Made by a program: the position numbers and the translations under genes
The notes under the pieces: generated by a model
Database searches by the model: none
Told to the model about the DNA's origin: nothing
The model's input: only the letters and a program-made list of their open reading frames with translations
Assembly: GCA_046329535.1 (NCBI GenBank)
Contig: JAXLUN010000003.1
Span: 62,001-126,000, forward strand
Direction: 5' to 3'
Source of the DNA: Bog-950 sp046329535
GTDB taxonomy: Bacteria; Bacteroidota; Bacteroidia; Chitinophagales; LD1
Length of the DNA: 64,000 nucleotides
Shown here: positions 35,536 through 45,519 of the stretch, one piece after another
Position numbering within the stretch: the first letter of the stretch is position 1
How the letters are laid out: each line of letters starts with the position of its first letter

Positions 35536-38500
35536 TTACCTGATTAAAGTAAGATTACCTTTTCTGGAAACCGTATTTCCACTCGCATCTTTTCCACTAA
35601 TGTAATAAACAAATGTGCCTAGTTCCTGCATTTTACCTTTGTATGTGCCATCCCAGCCTTTGTTGAGGTCGTTCAGTTCATTCGTATCTGATGAAGTATA
35701 AACCAACTCTCCCCAGCGATTACAAATTTTAATATCGTATTCACTCAAAGAACCAAAAATGGTGAAGTGGTCGTTCAACCCATCTCCATTTGGGGTAAAG
35801 GCCTGAGGAACTTTCAGGTAACAGCTAATGACTTTAATTTTTACGGTATCAGCAGTTTTGCATCCGGCAGCATCAGCCGCTGTCAGCACAAATTCAGCAC
35901 TATCAGTTCCGTTAAAAGCAGGGTTAAGTATAGTTGCATCACTCAACCCATCAGCCGGAGACCATACAAAGAACTGGGCATTTGACGTGGCAGGCATTAC
36001 ATACACTTCCTCGCTGCATATTTCTTTATCCGGGCCGGCATCAAGATTTGGCAAAACACCTACTCCTATTCGCAATGTATCACGACTAATACAGCCATTT
36101 GTGTCTGTAGCAGTGAGTATGTAGGTAGTTGTTTCATTAAAATTGAAAACAGGATTAAACGAGTTCGCGTTATCCAATCCTTGTGCCGGTGACCATACTA
36201 TATCAGACGAAGAGGATGTCGCGGTAATCAGATATGGTAATCCATCACAAACAGCGGTATCAGGCCCTGCATCAGTTACTGGTAGCTGATTGACAATAAC
36301 TACTACGGTATCTCTACCTGTGCAGCCATTAGCACCTACCGAACTTAGGGTGTAAGTGGATGTCTGACTGGCTAGAAACAACGGATTAACCTGCGTTGCA
36401 TCACTCAGACCTGAAGTGGGAGTCCAAACAAAATTATTTTCGTTAGTACTTCCGTTTAGCTGATATGTATCACCGGCACAAATAGAGGTGTCTATACCCG
36501 CCCTTACTAATGGAGAAGGTTTTACACTTATCATTACTGAATCTCTATTCTTACAACCGCTGGTGTCATAAACAATCACAGAATATAAACTGCTTTGATT
36601 GGGCGATACATTAATAGTGGAAGAAGTGTCTCCGGTGTTCCACGAGTAATACAATCCTCCCTTAGTAGAATAATAAATGCGCACATTCAGCACCCTTGGG
36701 TTGCCTACAAACGCACCGAACATGTAATTATTAACCGTTCCCTGAACAAAGTCAACAATGCCGTCAGATTTATAGACTGTACCCTGAAGACCATTGCCGT
36801 TCCCATACGCAAAGTTAACCGGTGTAGAATTTACCGAAGTAACATATAGGCCGAACGTATCACCGGCAGCTATGTTCAGATTAAGCGGAATTGGTAATAC
36901 TGTAAATCCTGTAGCATTAGCTTGAAAATTAAAGTATGATCCCAATTGATTCCATGCCAGTTGATTTTGCTCAAAAGTTTTATACGTACCATTCTTACCC
37001 CATATCTCGGCCTGTACTAATTGCGAGGTAGTAAGTACTTTAACGGCTATAGAATCAATGGTAATATCACTATGAGCAATAATATCGAACATACCACCCT
37101 GTTTGCCCTGCTTTGCTGTATCTTGGCTGGTAAATACTTTATTTAAACTGGCGGTAACCGCGTCTAGCTTTATCAATTCTCCTGCACAGATAGTGGTGTC
37201 GGTACCTGCATTCACATTGTATAATGTAACAACTTTCACCTGATAACTACCACTGTCACCACCGCAATCGTTTAACGAAAAGTTAGAAATATTAAAAGTA
37301 CCTACAGAATCAAAAATCATAGTTACCTGACTATTCGCTTCGTCAAACACCTTCACTCCGTTTGGAGCATCCCAGTTATAATAGGTCTCTTTTAAGTAAC
37401 CTACGTTGTATGTTACCGTATCACCTAAACATACCTGCACAGGACCACTAATGGAGACATTAGGCGATCCGATGATAGTTAGTGTAGCTCTGTCTGAATA
37501 AGCCCCCAAACAACCATAGTTAATTTCCTGAACATAAAAGATATAATCATTTAAAGGCGCTCCCGTAAAGTCTACCAGTAATGGGTTGTAAGGCCATGTA
37601 AAAGGATTACCATTGTTCAGCCCGTTCGATGACCATAGATAATCTGAAGGCGGATGATTGAATGGAGAAACGGCCAAGCTTACTAAACCCAGATTACAGT
37701 TTACTGTATCGTCCAATAGAATTACAGGACGCAACGTATCGGGTGCCCCTATGGTAATTCGAATCACCGTACCGTTTTGATTCCAGGACAGACTGGAGCA
37801 ATCACTCACTATACGAAAATAATAAGCTCCAGGCTGTACGCCCATAGCCAGTAACTGCTGTTCAAAGGGCGGAAAATCAATAATAAAATCTCCGCCTGCT
37901 GTATCATGATATACCCCCAGAGCCCCTAAGTTAACAAGACTAAAGTCCATCATGCTCCGCAGCTCTATACGCCAGTCGTTGCAGGTATCATAAACGGCAT
38001 CATTATTCCAACGGTGAATGGTAATATTCAAATCGGCATCGGCATGTACCGAAGTGTCTACCGGATAAGCAGAAGATCCATTTAAACATACCTGAATATC
38101 TTGAATATTATTGGTCAACTCATCACACTGAGTCAAACAGAAAGGACCTATCAAAGAACCTATTGTTGATGGTAAAGTTGAAACTACCCGAATATAGTAT
38201 CCGCAACCAGGTGGCACATTAGCCGGAATTACTCCACTTACAGTACCTGGCATTCCGGGAAAAGATTCGTCTGATGGGAGCGTGCCTAACTGATAAGGTG
38301 AAGCAAAACTTCCATTCATATCCGACAATTGAGCTATATACGTATTACTCTGACTACCTGGGCCAAACACACCAATGGAATTAAATTTTACGTCAATCAC
38401 ACTTTGTATGCAGGTGGTATCGACATCGTTCATGACCGGAGCGTTGTTAGTAAAAATCTGCTCCGGACAGTCTACGATGGCAAAACAGATACTTGTATCA

Positions 38501-39447
38501 CCAATAATCAATGGTTCAGGGCTAATACGGTTAATTCGGATACGAAAACAATTACCGCTTACATTGCCAGGCACCTGAAATCCGATATAGCCATTCGTAT
38601 CCGGGGCAAATACTGTAAATACACCTCCATCCACCGGGTTGGCAAAGCTGCCACTGGCATTACTCATTTGAATGCGATAAGTACCATCACAAAGAGGAGC
38701 ACTTAAAGAATATCCTATGGTAATATAATTATCCTGACAAACCGTTGTTGGTGAAATAAGATTAATAGATACATGAACCGGAGTATTCACATTATCATAT
38801 GTACCTACAGCAATAATATCGTCTATACCAAAAGATACATTTGACGCACCTCCAGTACCGGGGTTAATCCAGCGAAAGCCTAACTGTAAGTTCTGTGTGT
38901 TATTAAAAGCAGGATCTTGAATAATTTCATATTTCCACTTGCTTTGATTGTTGTATTTCGTTTGTCCTGTCTTAACCCAAGGACCTCCATCAATACGGTA
39001 GTAAACTTCCCCGTAAGCATCGGTATTTCCTTCACAAATCCAGAAAAAGGTGAAAATCACATCCGTCATACCTAAAGTACAGAAAGGGTTTCCGAGATAA
39101 GTAAACCTATCGCTGGGTGTAGAGGTGTTCCAGTTGGCATTTGCCACCCCATTGGAAGTAAACCCTGCCTGATCATGAATGTGCAGGTATGTTGAGAAAG
39201 GGGCTCCATTGATATTTCCGCTGATAATACTATCCTGAGGCGGTGTGTCATTATACAAAGGCGAGCCAGTGAATTGGTTGTTCAGAGTCCATTGGTTGTT
39301 TCCGGTGTTGGCTCCTACCCCTCCGGTGTCGGCAACAAAACTGTTACTGTTGTTTTCAAAAGTTTCAGTTAGCAACAATATCTGCTGCTGCGCATAGGCG
39401 GAAGAGAAAAGAGAAGCTGCGAAAAGAAAAGCATAGATTTTTTTCAT
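35536..39447 (-). CDS. Large adhesin-like protein with a gliding-motility-type (type B) sorting domain
   Basis: A 1303-residue exported protein (signal peptide about 1-20, ending SAYAQ). The N-terminal ~230 residues look like a beta-sandwich binding domain (TETFENNSNSF, FTYLGNPFC). The middle repeats the PKD-like pattern AGxDTxxCxG ... VWSPxxGLxxAxxxxPxF ... GCxxxDT at about 70-90-residue spacing, most clearly near residues 780-1210. The last ~85 residues are the type B T9SS sorting domain: VPQAFTPNGDGLNDHFTIFG, then CNRWGELVY and WDGTYKG. Proteins of this kind are carried to the surface and often act as adhesins. It is the third gene of the PorP-OmpA-adhesin operon, 27 nt after the OmpA gene. 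Confidence 0.88.
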   Translation of the reverse strand: MKKIYAFLFAASLFSSAYAQQQILLLTETFENNSNSFVADTGGVGANTGNNQWTLNNQFTGSPLYNDTPPQDSIISGNINGAPFSTYLHIHDQAGFTSNGVANANWNTSTPSDRFTYLGNPFCTLGMTDVIFTFFWICEGNTDAYGEVYYRIDGGPWVKTGQTKYNNQSKWKYEIIQDPAFNNTQNLQLGFRWINPGTGGASNVSFGIDDIIAVGTYDNVNTPVHVSINLISPTTVCQDNYITIGYSLSAPLCDGTYRIQMSNASGSFANPVDGGVFTVFAPDTNGYIGFQVPGNVSGNCFRIRINRISPEPLIIGDTSICFAIVDCPEQIFTNNAPVMNDVDTTCIQSVIDVKFNSIGVFGPGSQSNTYIAQLSDMNGSFASPYQLGTLPSDESFPGMPGTVSGVIPANVPPGCGYYIRVVSTLPSTIGSLIGPFCLTQCDELTNNIQDIQVCLNGSSAYPVDTSVHADADLNITIHRWNNDAVYDTCNDWRIELRSMMDFSLVNLGALGVYHDTAGGDFIIDFPPFEQQLLAMGVQPGAYYFRIVSDCSSLSWNQNGTVIRITIGAPDTLRPVILLDDTVNCNLGLVSLAVSPFNHPPSDYLWSSNGLNNGNPFTWPYNPLLVDFTGAPLNDYIFYVQEINYGCLGAYSDRATLTIIGSPNVSISGPVQVCLGDTVTYNVGYLKETYYNWDAPNGVKVFDEANSQVTMIFDSVGTFNISNFSLNDCGGDSGSYQVKVVTLYNVNAGTDTTICAGELIKLDAVTASLNKVFTSQDTAKQGKQGGMFDIIAHSDITIDSIAVKVLTTSQLVQAEIWGKNGTYKTFEQNQLAWNQLGSYFNFQANATGFTVLPIPLNLNIAAGDTFGLYVTSVNSTPVNFAYGNGNGLQGTVYKSDGIVDFVQGTVNNYMFGAFVGNPRVLNVRIYYSTKGGLYYSWNTGDTSSTINVSPNQSSLYSVIVYDTSGCKNRDSVMISVKPSPLVRAGIDTSICAGDTYQLNGSTNENNFVWTPTSGLSDATQVNPLFLASQTSTYTLSSVGANGCTGRDTVVVIVNQLPVTDAGPDTAVCDGLPYLITATSSSSDIVWSPAQGLDNANSFNPVFNFNETTTYILTATDTNGCISRDTLRIGVGVLPNLDAGPDKEICSEEVYVMPATSNAQFFVWSPADGLSDATILNPAFNGTDSAEFVLTAADAAGCKTADTVKIKVISCYLKVPQAFTPNGDGLNDHFTIFGSLSEYDIKICNRWGELVYTSSDTNELNDLNKGWDGTYKGKMQELGTFVYYISGKDASGNTVSRKGNLTLIR

Positions 39448-39474
39448 CCTTTACTGGTAATGAGTTTACAAATT

Positions 39475-41526
39475 TTACTCTTCATAAATCAACTTGCCAT
39501 CCAGCTCACCGGTAATCTTAAACTCTGTTCTTCGATTTAACTGATGGCACGGACAATCTCCGCTCTGGTCTTGTGGACATTCAGAGGCTTTTGAACAATC
39601 TTCCAGAATTTTGGTTTCGCCATATCCTTTAGCGCTGATTCTCTCTTTGGCAATATGTTTCTCATTTAACAGGTAATTCATACAACTCTCAGCACGCTTT
39701 TGAGACAAGTTCAGGTTGTATTCATCCGAACCTCTTACATCGGTATGTGAACTCAACTCAATGATGATGGTAGGGTTTTCTATCAGTATCTGATATAGTG
39801 TATCTAATGTTGTCTTCGATTCAGTTCTCAAGTCAGACTTATCAAAATCGTAATAAATATTGTTCAGTCGGTAGGCCTTATTCTTCTCTAGTTTCTTCAA
39901 GTAAATATCAACCACCTGTGTATCGCTCTTAGCTATGCCGGTGGTAGCAAAATTTTGTGATGATGCAAAATAACCGTCTTTAGCAGCCGATACCTTGTAC
40001 TGTTTTTCTGGTTTCAGATTAAAGAAATACGGGGCTTCCTTTCGTGAAGAATCAGATGCAATTACAACATCTTGTTCCGTGATATTGTCGCTTCTTAAAG
40101 ATAGATTAATCGCAGCTCCGGAGATTGGCTCTTTGGTCGCTTCATCAACTACCCTTCCTTGAACTGCTAGAAATATTCTGCGGTCATACTTGTAACTGAA
40201 AATATCAAAACAGCAGGTTTTTCCCCTAACCGAAAAAATTCCAGGACGGTTAGAAACCACATATCCCTCTTCTCCGTTTTTACCGAAACGGAAATAGTTA
40301 TCATCGCACGAAGAATTGAACGGAGCACCCAGATTTTCGGCATTGTTTACAAATTTCCCGGCTAAGTCACTTTGTGTTTTAAATATGTCGGCTCCTCCCA
40401 TACTAATCCAGCCGTTGCTACTAAAATAAAGAGTAGATGATTGGGAATCATAAAAAGGAGTTATTTCATCACGATCGGTATTCACCTTGTTACCAAGATT
40501 TCGCGGGGTGCCAAACTCTCCTTTTTTATTAACCGTGGAATACCAAACATCCAAACCACCTCTTCCACCTTCACGGTTGCTAACAAAGTACAATACATCG
40601 CTACCGCTGCTGCTTTTGGCATAATAAGGCTGTGTGTTAGTAAACCCTTTCAGGTTTATTTCTTCATTCAACGGCTTACCCTCGGTCCAGTTGTTGTCTT
40701 TCCAATCGCTTTGATATATCTGACAGTCGGGTTTAAGCAACCCACCATCGCAGATAGTGTAGAAAAATTTATTCCCATCGGCAGTAAAAGCCGGATTAGA
40801 AATATGCTTGCCTTCCAGGCTGAATGTTTTTATCTGTTGCTTATCCACATAAGACTCTCCAGTTAATTTACTGGCGTACATCTTCATAAGATTGTTCTCT
40901 TTTTTCGCATCGCTCTTATCAGGCTTCATCCACAAAACCGTATCGGAGTTAATGGATGCAAAATACAATACATCCCCTCGTAAAGCTGGCGACATATCGC
41001 CATAGTTCGAATTCACCTGCTTATCTAAGTGAGTAAACTTGACAAACGGATCCGGCTTCGCCTCTTTGATGGCAAAATTACAACCATCAATTTCCGTACG
41101 ACTCCATTTTTTCATTTTAGGAGCATCCTCCTCCTTATACAATTTGATAAACTGCCTAAACAGAGGTATTGCTTCGGTATATTTACCCTGCATTTTAGTG
41201 GTTAGGGCTGCATAATATAAAGCCAATAAATTACCTGATGAATCGGCCTGATAAGCCTGATTAAAATAAGCAGCCGCATTTTCATAATCGCGTGCCAGTA
41301 GATATGATTGGGCCAAATTGAACAAAACGGATTTCTCTTCCGGATTATTTTTTAATATCTCAAGATATAAATCAGTGGCCGAAAAAATACTTCCTTCCTT
41401 AAACGCATCTTGGGCTGCCTTCATATAACGCTTCTTGTTATACTTTTCATCGGCAGGTTTGGCTATCAGATAAATGGTGAAAAACAATAACAAAAACAAA
41501 GTGAAATATTTTGTATAAACTTTCAT
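39475..41526 (-). CDS. OmpA-family protein with TPR, PD40 and carboxypeptidase-regulatory domains
   Basis: A 683-residue exported protein with an N-terminal signal peptide. TPR-like repeats (~35-135) are followed by WD40/PD40-like beta-propeller repeats (~165-420; PALRGDVLYFAS, NPAFTADGNKFFY, DVLYFVSNREGG, TLYFSSNGWISMGGADIF), a carboxypeptidase-regulatory-like domain (~440-540) and a C-terminal OmpA domain (~560-683; IELSSHTDVRGSDEYN, the peptidoglycan-binding motif). This architecture matches the PorE-type outer-membrane proteins that link the T9SS to peptidoglycan. It lies between the PorP/SprF gene and the adhesin gene. Confidence 0.9.
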   Translation of the reverse strand: MKVYTKYFTLFLLLFFTIYLIAKPADEKYNKKRYMKAAQDAFKEGSIFSATDLYLEILKNNPEEKSVLFNLAQSYLLARDYENAAAYFNQAYQADSSGNLLALYYAALTTKMQGKYTEAIPLFRQFIKLYKEEDAPKMKKWSRTEIDGCNFAIKEAKPDPFVKFTHLDKQVNSNYGDMSPALRGDVLYFASINSDTVLWMKPDKSDAKKENNLMKMYASKLTGESYVDKQQIKTFSLEGKHISNPAFTADGNKFFYTICDGGLLKPDCQIYQSDWKDNNWTEGKPLNEEINLKGFTNTQPYYAKSSSGSDVLYFVSNREGGRGGLDVWYSTVNKKGEFGTPRNLGNKVNTDRDEITPFYDSQSSTLYFSSNGWISMGGADIFKTQSDLAGKFVNNAENLGAPFNSSCDDNYFRFGKNGEEGYVVSNRPGIFSVRGKTCCFDIFSYKYDRRIFLAVQGRVVDEATKEPISGAAINLSLRSDNITEQDVVIASDSSRKEAPYFFNLKPEKQYKVSAAKDGYFASSQNFATTGIAKSDTQVVDIYLKKLEKNKAYRLNNIYYDFDKSDLRTESKTTLDTLYQILIENPTIIIELSSHTDVRGSDEYNLNLSQKRAESCMNYLLNEKHIAKERISAKGYGETKILEDCSKASECPQDQSGDCPCHQLNRRTEFKITGELDGKLIYEE

Positions 41527-41565
41527 GGATGATAGATAATTATCTGAAATTGCTTATCGAAAAAA

Positions 41566-42591
41566 CTACATAACCGGACAAGGCACCAACACCGGATAAC
41601 TAACACTCTTCGTCTTGAGAAAACCTGTGTATATCAACCCCAGCTCAAAACCGCCTCGGTTGGTCGTAGCAGTTTTTAAGGTGGAAGCATTTACATCATA
41701 AGCAAACATAGCGCGCACTTTATAATATTCTACCGAAGCACTGATAATAGCTGCATCTTTTAGTCGGTACCAGCCGCCAACACTCACCACAGCTTCACTT
41801 TTACCGGCTGCCATGTGATACTCAAAAGCTGTTCCCAAATTAATCTCCTGAGCCTTATTTTGATACTGAAAGATGAAATTAGGTGTGATGTAAAAGTTCT
41901 TAGCCGCTTTGATTCGCAGGCCTTCATGCACGGTAAATCTAAACGGCAACTTTACTGACTTATCTCCCTGAAAAGATTCTTTAGGTGGCACCAAATGGTA
42001 TATAGTTAAACCGGTCATCATACCAACTACATCATTAAATGTAGACTGATGAAGCAAGCCAACCTGCATATCGAAATAACCTACATTGGGTTTTGAAATA
42101 TTTTCACCGCTGGCAGTGTTCAAATCAAAATCGCTTCCGTTGAACTGTGATGGAAAAGCTAACTGCTGCCACTTTAAGCTTTTATTTGTATAGCCCAATT
42201 GCAACCCTAGACCAATAAAATGACGATGATTTTTATCCAGGCCCTTGTGATAAGCTACTGAAGCCATACCACTGTTCATAGTCAGCTTACCGTCACCGCT
42301 TTTATCTCCTACAAACAAACCACCTACTGCAAACACATCGTTGGGCAACTGAGTTTGCAATAACTTGATATCGAATGAGGCCGAGTAGGTTACAAAAGGG
42401 GTAGATATACTGCGCCATTGATTGCGATATATCCCAGCAGCACGATAAGTGCCATCATATACACCGGTTAATGCAGGATTCAAATTAAGCGGACTGGCAT
42501 AAAACATACTGAAGTGAATATCCTGCGCCTTCAGCGCAGAGTGTAACATAAATACCAGTAACAGGATAAGGGTGCGGGTAAATGTTTTCAA
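41566..42591 (-). CDS. PorP/SprF-family outer-membrane protein
   Basis: A 341-residue beta-barrel-type outer-membrane protein of the PorP/SprF family: signal peptide to about ALKAQ, then QDIHFSMFYASPLNLNPALTG, the family's starting motif, followed by GTYRAAGIYRNQWRSI and strand-rich repeats. The most upstream in-frame start is a TTG at 42591; no ATG is available before the signal peptide, so TTG is likely. PorP/SprF proteins are needed for surface display of large type B adhesins, which the next two genes encode. The gap upstream (42592-42870) shows nothing recognisable. Confidence 0.9.
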   Translation of the reverse strand: MKTFTRTLILLLVFMLHSALKAQDIHFSMFYASPLNLNPALTGVYDGTYRAAGIYRNQWRSISTPFVTYSASFDIKLLQTQLPNDVFAVGGLFVGDKSGDGKLTMNSGMASVAYHKGLDKNHRHFIGLGLQLGYTNKSLKWQQLAFPSQFNGSDFDLNTASGENISKPNVGYFDMQVGLLHQSTFNDVVGMMTGLTIYHLVPPKESFQGDKSVKLPFRFTVHEGLRIKAAKNFYITPNFIFQYQNKAQEINLGTAFEYHMAAGKSEAVVSVGGWYRLKDAAIISASVEYYKVRAMFAYDVNASTLKTATTNRGGFELGLIYTGFLKTKSVSYPVLVPCPVM

Positions 42592-42870
42592 ACCGATATA
42601 TTTTATTTGATTGGTTGAAAATACGAAGTTTTGAATTGAATAAAAACCATAAAGATTGTTTAATAAAATATGGAGGGTCTGGGCATTGTAAACTCAATAA
42701 AGCTACCCCATAAAGCAATTTCACCAAAAAACCAGGCTTGTAGCATCAAACAAATGCTGATACCGTAACAAATTAAACAGGAATGAGAATAAGTAACTAA
42801 GGTGGTTGTATTTAGAAACACAGAAATTCGTTTAAAAACTATTTAGGAACAAAATTTAGCGAAGTGTATC

Positions 42871-43788
42871 CTAAATCATTTTGTTGCGCTTGGTCAGGAA
42901 AGGCAGCAACACCTGACGAAAATCGAGGTTAATATCGGCCTCAACAAAATCAATTTTATACTGCCCGCATTTCAATTTCAGTTCCTTTTCGAACTTCTGC
43001 ATCTGCTGCACATAAAACCCTTTTACCTCGTTGCTGTGCAGTTTTACCTGTTCTCCGGTTTCCATATCAATAAACTGATAAGGGCGGTTTTCGAACTCAA
43101 ACTCCAGTTCTTTGCTCTTATCTACCACATGAAAAAGAATCACTTCATGCTTGTTATATTTTAAATGTTGTAAAGCGGAGAAAAGTTCATCTGCATTCTC
43201 CCGATCCATATTGGAAAACATATCGCTGAAGATGATAATCATACTTCGCTTGTGTACAGCCTCGGCTATTTCATTCAAGCACTTAGCCGCATTGGTTTTA
43301 ATGTTGAGTGGCTTTTGATTTAATAGTTTTTCAAGTTGTGCAAACAATAACTGATGGTGTTTAGTGCTTGATTTTGCATCGGTGTTAACAATTACCTCAT
43401 CAGTAAATACACTTAAGCCAGCTGCATCTCGCTGGCGCTTCAATAGATTAACTAAGGCAGCAGCCGAAATAATAGAGAACTTCAGCTTGTTAATCTTCGC
43501 CTCGGCATCATTCGGAAAATACATTGAGGAAGAGGCATCGATTACAATCTGGCAACGCAGATTGGTTTCTTCTTCGTACCGTTTCACAAACATTTTCCCC
43601 GTACGGGCAAATACCTTCCAGTCCAGGTGTTTAGTTGACTCGCCTGGATTGTATAAACGATGCTCGGCAAACTCTACCGAAAAACCATGAAAGGGAGATT
43701 TGTGTAGCCCGATAATAAAACCTTCCACCACTTGTTTGACAAGCAGCTCCAGATTTTCTATTTCGGGGAAATGGTTTTGTTCTAACAT
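42871..43788 (-). CDS. DUF58 (von Willebrand A-like) protein
   Basis: A soluble protein of about 305 residues from the ATG at 43788 (MLEQNHFPEIENLELLVKQ). The DUF58 core is seen in FSVEFAEHRLYNPGESTKHLDWKVFART, with the RYEEETNL strand, and a VWA-like domain whose metal-site start is VIDASSSM. In other bacteria such proteins accompany a MoxR-type AAA ATPase and BatA/B proteins; none is adjacent here. An upstream start at 43821 would run through the thioredoxin terminator, which favours 43788. It may be transcribed from its own promoter. Confidence 0.85.
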   Translation of the reverse strand: MLEQNHFPEIENLELLVKQVVEGFIIGLHKSPFHGFSVEFAEHRLYNPGESTKHLDWKVFARTGKMFVKRYEEETNLRCQIVIDASSSMYFPNDAEAKINKLKFSIISAAALVNLLKRQRDAAGLSVFTDEVIVNTDAKSSTKHHQLLFAQLEKLLNQKPLNIKTNAAKCLNEIAEAVHKRSMIIIFSDMFSNMDRENADELFSALQHLKYNKHEVILFHVVDKSKELEFEFENRPYQFIDMETGEQVKLHSNEVKGFYVQQMQKFEKELKLKCGQYKIDFVEADINLDFRQVLLPFLTKRNKMI

Positions 43789-43800
43789 CTCGGTGCCATC

Positions 43801-43838
43801 AAAAATAAAAAAGCGCAACAAACAAAATTGCTGCGCTT
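43801..43838 (-). terminator. Terminator after trxA
   Basis: On the minus strand AAGCGCAGCAA pairs with TTGTTGCGCTT with one mismatch (plus coordinates 43811-43838), and a T-rich tract follows. It lies 38 nt after the thioredoxin stop. Confidence 0.68.
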
Positions 43839-43875
43839 GATATTTAAATACTCTGATTGGGGAATTAGGTGATTC

Positions 43876-44193
43876 TTATAAATGTTTGTTTAACATAGCT
43901 ACCAGATTAGCTTTAGGCACAGCACCAACTTGCTTGTCTACCACCTGTCCATTCTTGATAAAAAGAATGGTAGGAATATTACGGATACCGTATTTCATAG
44001 CCGTTTCAGGGTTACTGTCAACATCTACTTTGCCTACAATAGCCTTCCCTTCAAATTCTTTAGAAATTTCTTCAATCATGGGGCCTATTGCTTTGCAAGG
44101 GCCACACCATTCTGCCCAAAAATCTACTATTGCTACTTTGCCACTGTCAAGCACAGTTGCCTTGAAATTACTGTCGGTTAATTGAGTCGCCAT
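43876..44193 (-). CDS. trxA: Thioredoxin
   Basis: A 105-residue redox protein with the WCGPC active site (Cys30, Cys33) after the FWAEWCGPCK strand, and the cis-Pro loop IRNIPTILFI. It reduces disulfides in ribonucleotide reductase, peroxiredoxins and methionine sulfoxide reductases. Length and start are typical. A TAnnTTTG-type promoter site lies 40 nt upstream and a terminator follows. Confidence 0.96.
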   Translation of the reverse strand: MATQLTDSNFKATVLDSGKVAIVDFWAEWCGPCKAIGPMIEEISKEFEGKAIVGKVDVDSNPETAMKYGIRNIPTILFIKNGQVVDKQVGAVPKANLVAMLNKHL

Positions 44194-44232
44194 ACTGTTT
44201 AAGTTTACTTTGTTTTAATTAAAAAAGGGATA

Positions 44233-44240
44233 CAAATGTA
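44233..44240 (-). promoter_or_regulatory. Probable -7 element of trxA
   Basis: On the minus strand the site reads TACATTTG (TAnnTTTG), 40 nt upstream of the trxA start. No good -33 element is visible at the usual distance. Confidence 0.45.
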
Positions 44241-44289
44241 GCCCACCTTGTCAATTCATGTGCCGTTATTCGGTTTACTTTTCAACAGC

Positions 44290-44778
44290 CTAAGCTTTCA
44301 GACATTTTTCGATGGATTCGGATATTTTGTCGCTTTCGGGTGTGGTCCAAGGGGCAAACCAGTCTGCCACATTGCCATTTTTATCAATCACATACTTCTG
44401 AAAATTCCATACCGGATAGTTTTTGCGCAGCAGGTTCCCTGTTTCTTTAGCCAGATACTGATATAAAGGCTGAGCATCTTTTCCTTTCACCAAGCCCTTT
44501 TCAAAAACCCGAAAGGTTACCCCATAGTTTATTGCACAGAAGTTCTGTATAGCATCATCATTCAGTGGTTCCTGTCCGGCAAATTGATTAGAGGGGAAAG
44601 CCAGTATTTCAAAACCCTGAGGCCGATACTTCTTATATATAGCCTGCAAACCGTCCAATTGTGGGGTAAGTCCACATTTAGATGCTATGTTTACAATCAT
44701 TAACACCTTCCCCTTATAGTCTGCAAGATTCATAGTTTTACCGGTTATATCCTTCACCTCAAAATCATACGTATTCAT
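44290..44778 (-). CDS. Glutathione peroxidase-family protein
   Basis: A 162-residue thiol peroxidase. The peroxidatic Cys35 is in NIASKCGLTPQ, with the family's FPSNQFAGQEP and a final WNFQKYVIDKNG strand. The active site is Cys rather than selenocysteine, as usual in bacteria; such enzymes mostly take electrons from thioredoxin, and trxA lies immediately downstream on the same strand (96 nt), which fits. No signal peptide. Confidence 0.93.
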   Translation of the reverse strand: MNTYDFEVKDITGKTMNLADYKGKVLMIVNIASKCGLTPQLDGLQAIYKKYRPQGFEILAFPSNQFAGQEPLNDDAIQNFCAINYGVTFRVFEKGLVKGKDAQPLYQYLAKETGNLLRKNYPVWNFQKYVIDKNGNVADWFAPWTTPESDKISESIEKCLKA

Positions 44779-44826
44779 ACTTGGTTTATCTTTTTCTATT
44801 GACTAACAGACGTGATAACAAAAAGT

Positions 44827-45366
44827 TTATTGTGGCAGGTTCCTAAGTTTCAAAAACATATCCCACATCACTATTCCTGCACTAACAGAGATATTCAGTG
44901 AATGTTTCATACCAAATTGTGGAATTTCAATCACTATATCTGAACTGCTTACCACATCCTGAGCCACACCATCTACTTCGTTACCAAACACCACCGCATA
45001 TTTTTCACCTGTTTCCGGTATAAACTCATGTAGCATAACGGCCTTTTCCGCCTGCTCTATTGCAATCACCTTATAACCCATTGCCTTTAACTGCTGGATG
45101 GCCTCGGTTGCAGTAAGGAAATACCTCCATGCAACTGTTTCCGTAGCACCTAATGCAGTTTTGTGAATATCGCGATGAGGCGGAGTTCCGGTAATGCCAC
45201 ACAAAAAAATTTCTTCAATCAAAAAGGCATCAGCAGTTCTAAAAACAGAGCCTACATTCAAATGGCTCCGTACGTTATCAAGAACAATAACCAAAGGTGT
45301 TTTTTTCTCTGCTTTGAACTCCTCCCGGCTTAGCCGGGGTAATTCTTCATTCAACAACTTACGCAT
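44827..45366 (-). CDS. SpoU-family RNA 2'-O-methyltransferase
   Basis: A 179-residue SPOUT-fold RNA methyltransferase (TrmH/SpoU family). The three conserved motifs are LVIVLDNVRSHLNVGSVFRT, VVFGNEVDGV and IEIPQFGMKHSLNISVSAG, which form the knot that binds SAM. It likely methylates a ribose in tRNA or rRNA, but the site cannot be deduced. The protein lacks the N-terminal substrate-binding extension of larger family members, so tRNA (TrmH-like) is somewhat favoured. It diverges from mutS across a 120-nt gap. Confidence 0.86.
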   Translation of the reverse strand: MRKLLNEELPRLSREEFKAEKKTPLVIVLDNVRSHLNVGSVFRTADAFLIEEIFLCGITGTPPHRDIHKTALGATETVAWRYFLTATEAIQQLKAMGYKVIAIEQAEKAVMLHEFIPETGEKYAVVFGNEVDGVAQDVVSSSDIVIEIPQFGMKHSLNISVSAGIVMWDMFLKLRNLPQ

Positions 45367-45519
45367 ATACCAATATGTTTAAAAAATGAGGAGCACAAAG
45401 TAACCACAGTTCTTATTTTCACACCTTTAGTATTTCAACATACTTATTGACACACTTGTTTTTTTATTGGTAATTAGTAATAATAAATGGCGGTCCATAG
45501 ATCGATGATAAAAAGTGCC

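Noticed and set aside
42592..42870. Possible small gene between PorP and DUF58
   Set aside because: The only frame overlaps the PorP signal-peptide region and looks like a shadow of it.
43789..43821. Upstream start of the DUF58 gene
   Set aside because: It would extend translation into the trxA terminator; the ATG at 43788 is a better start.
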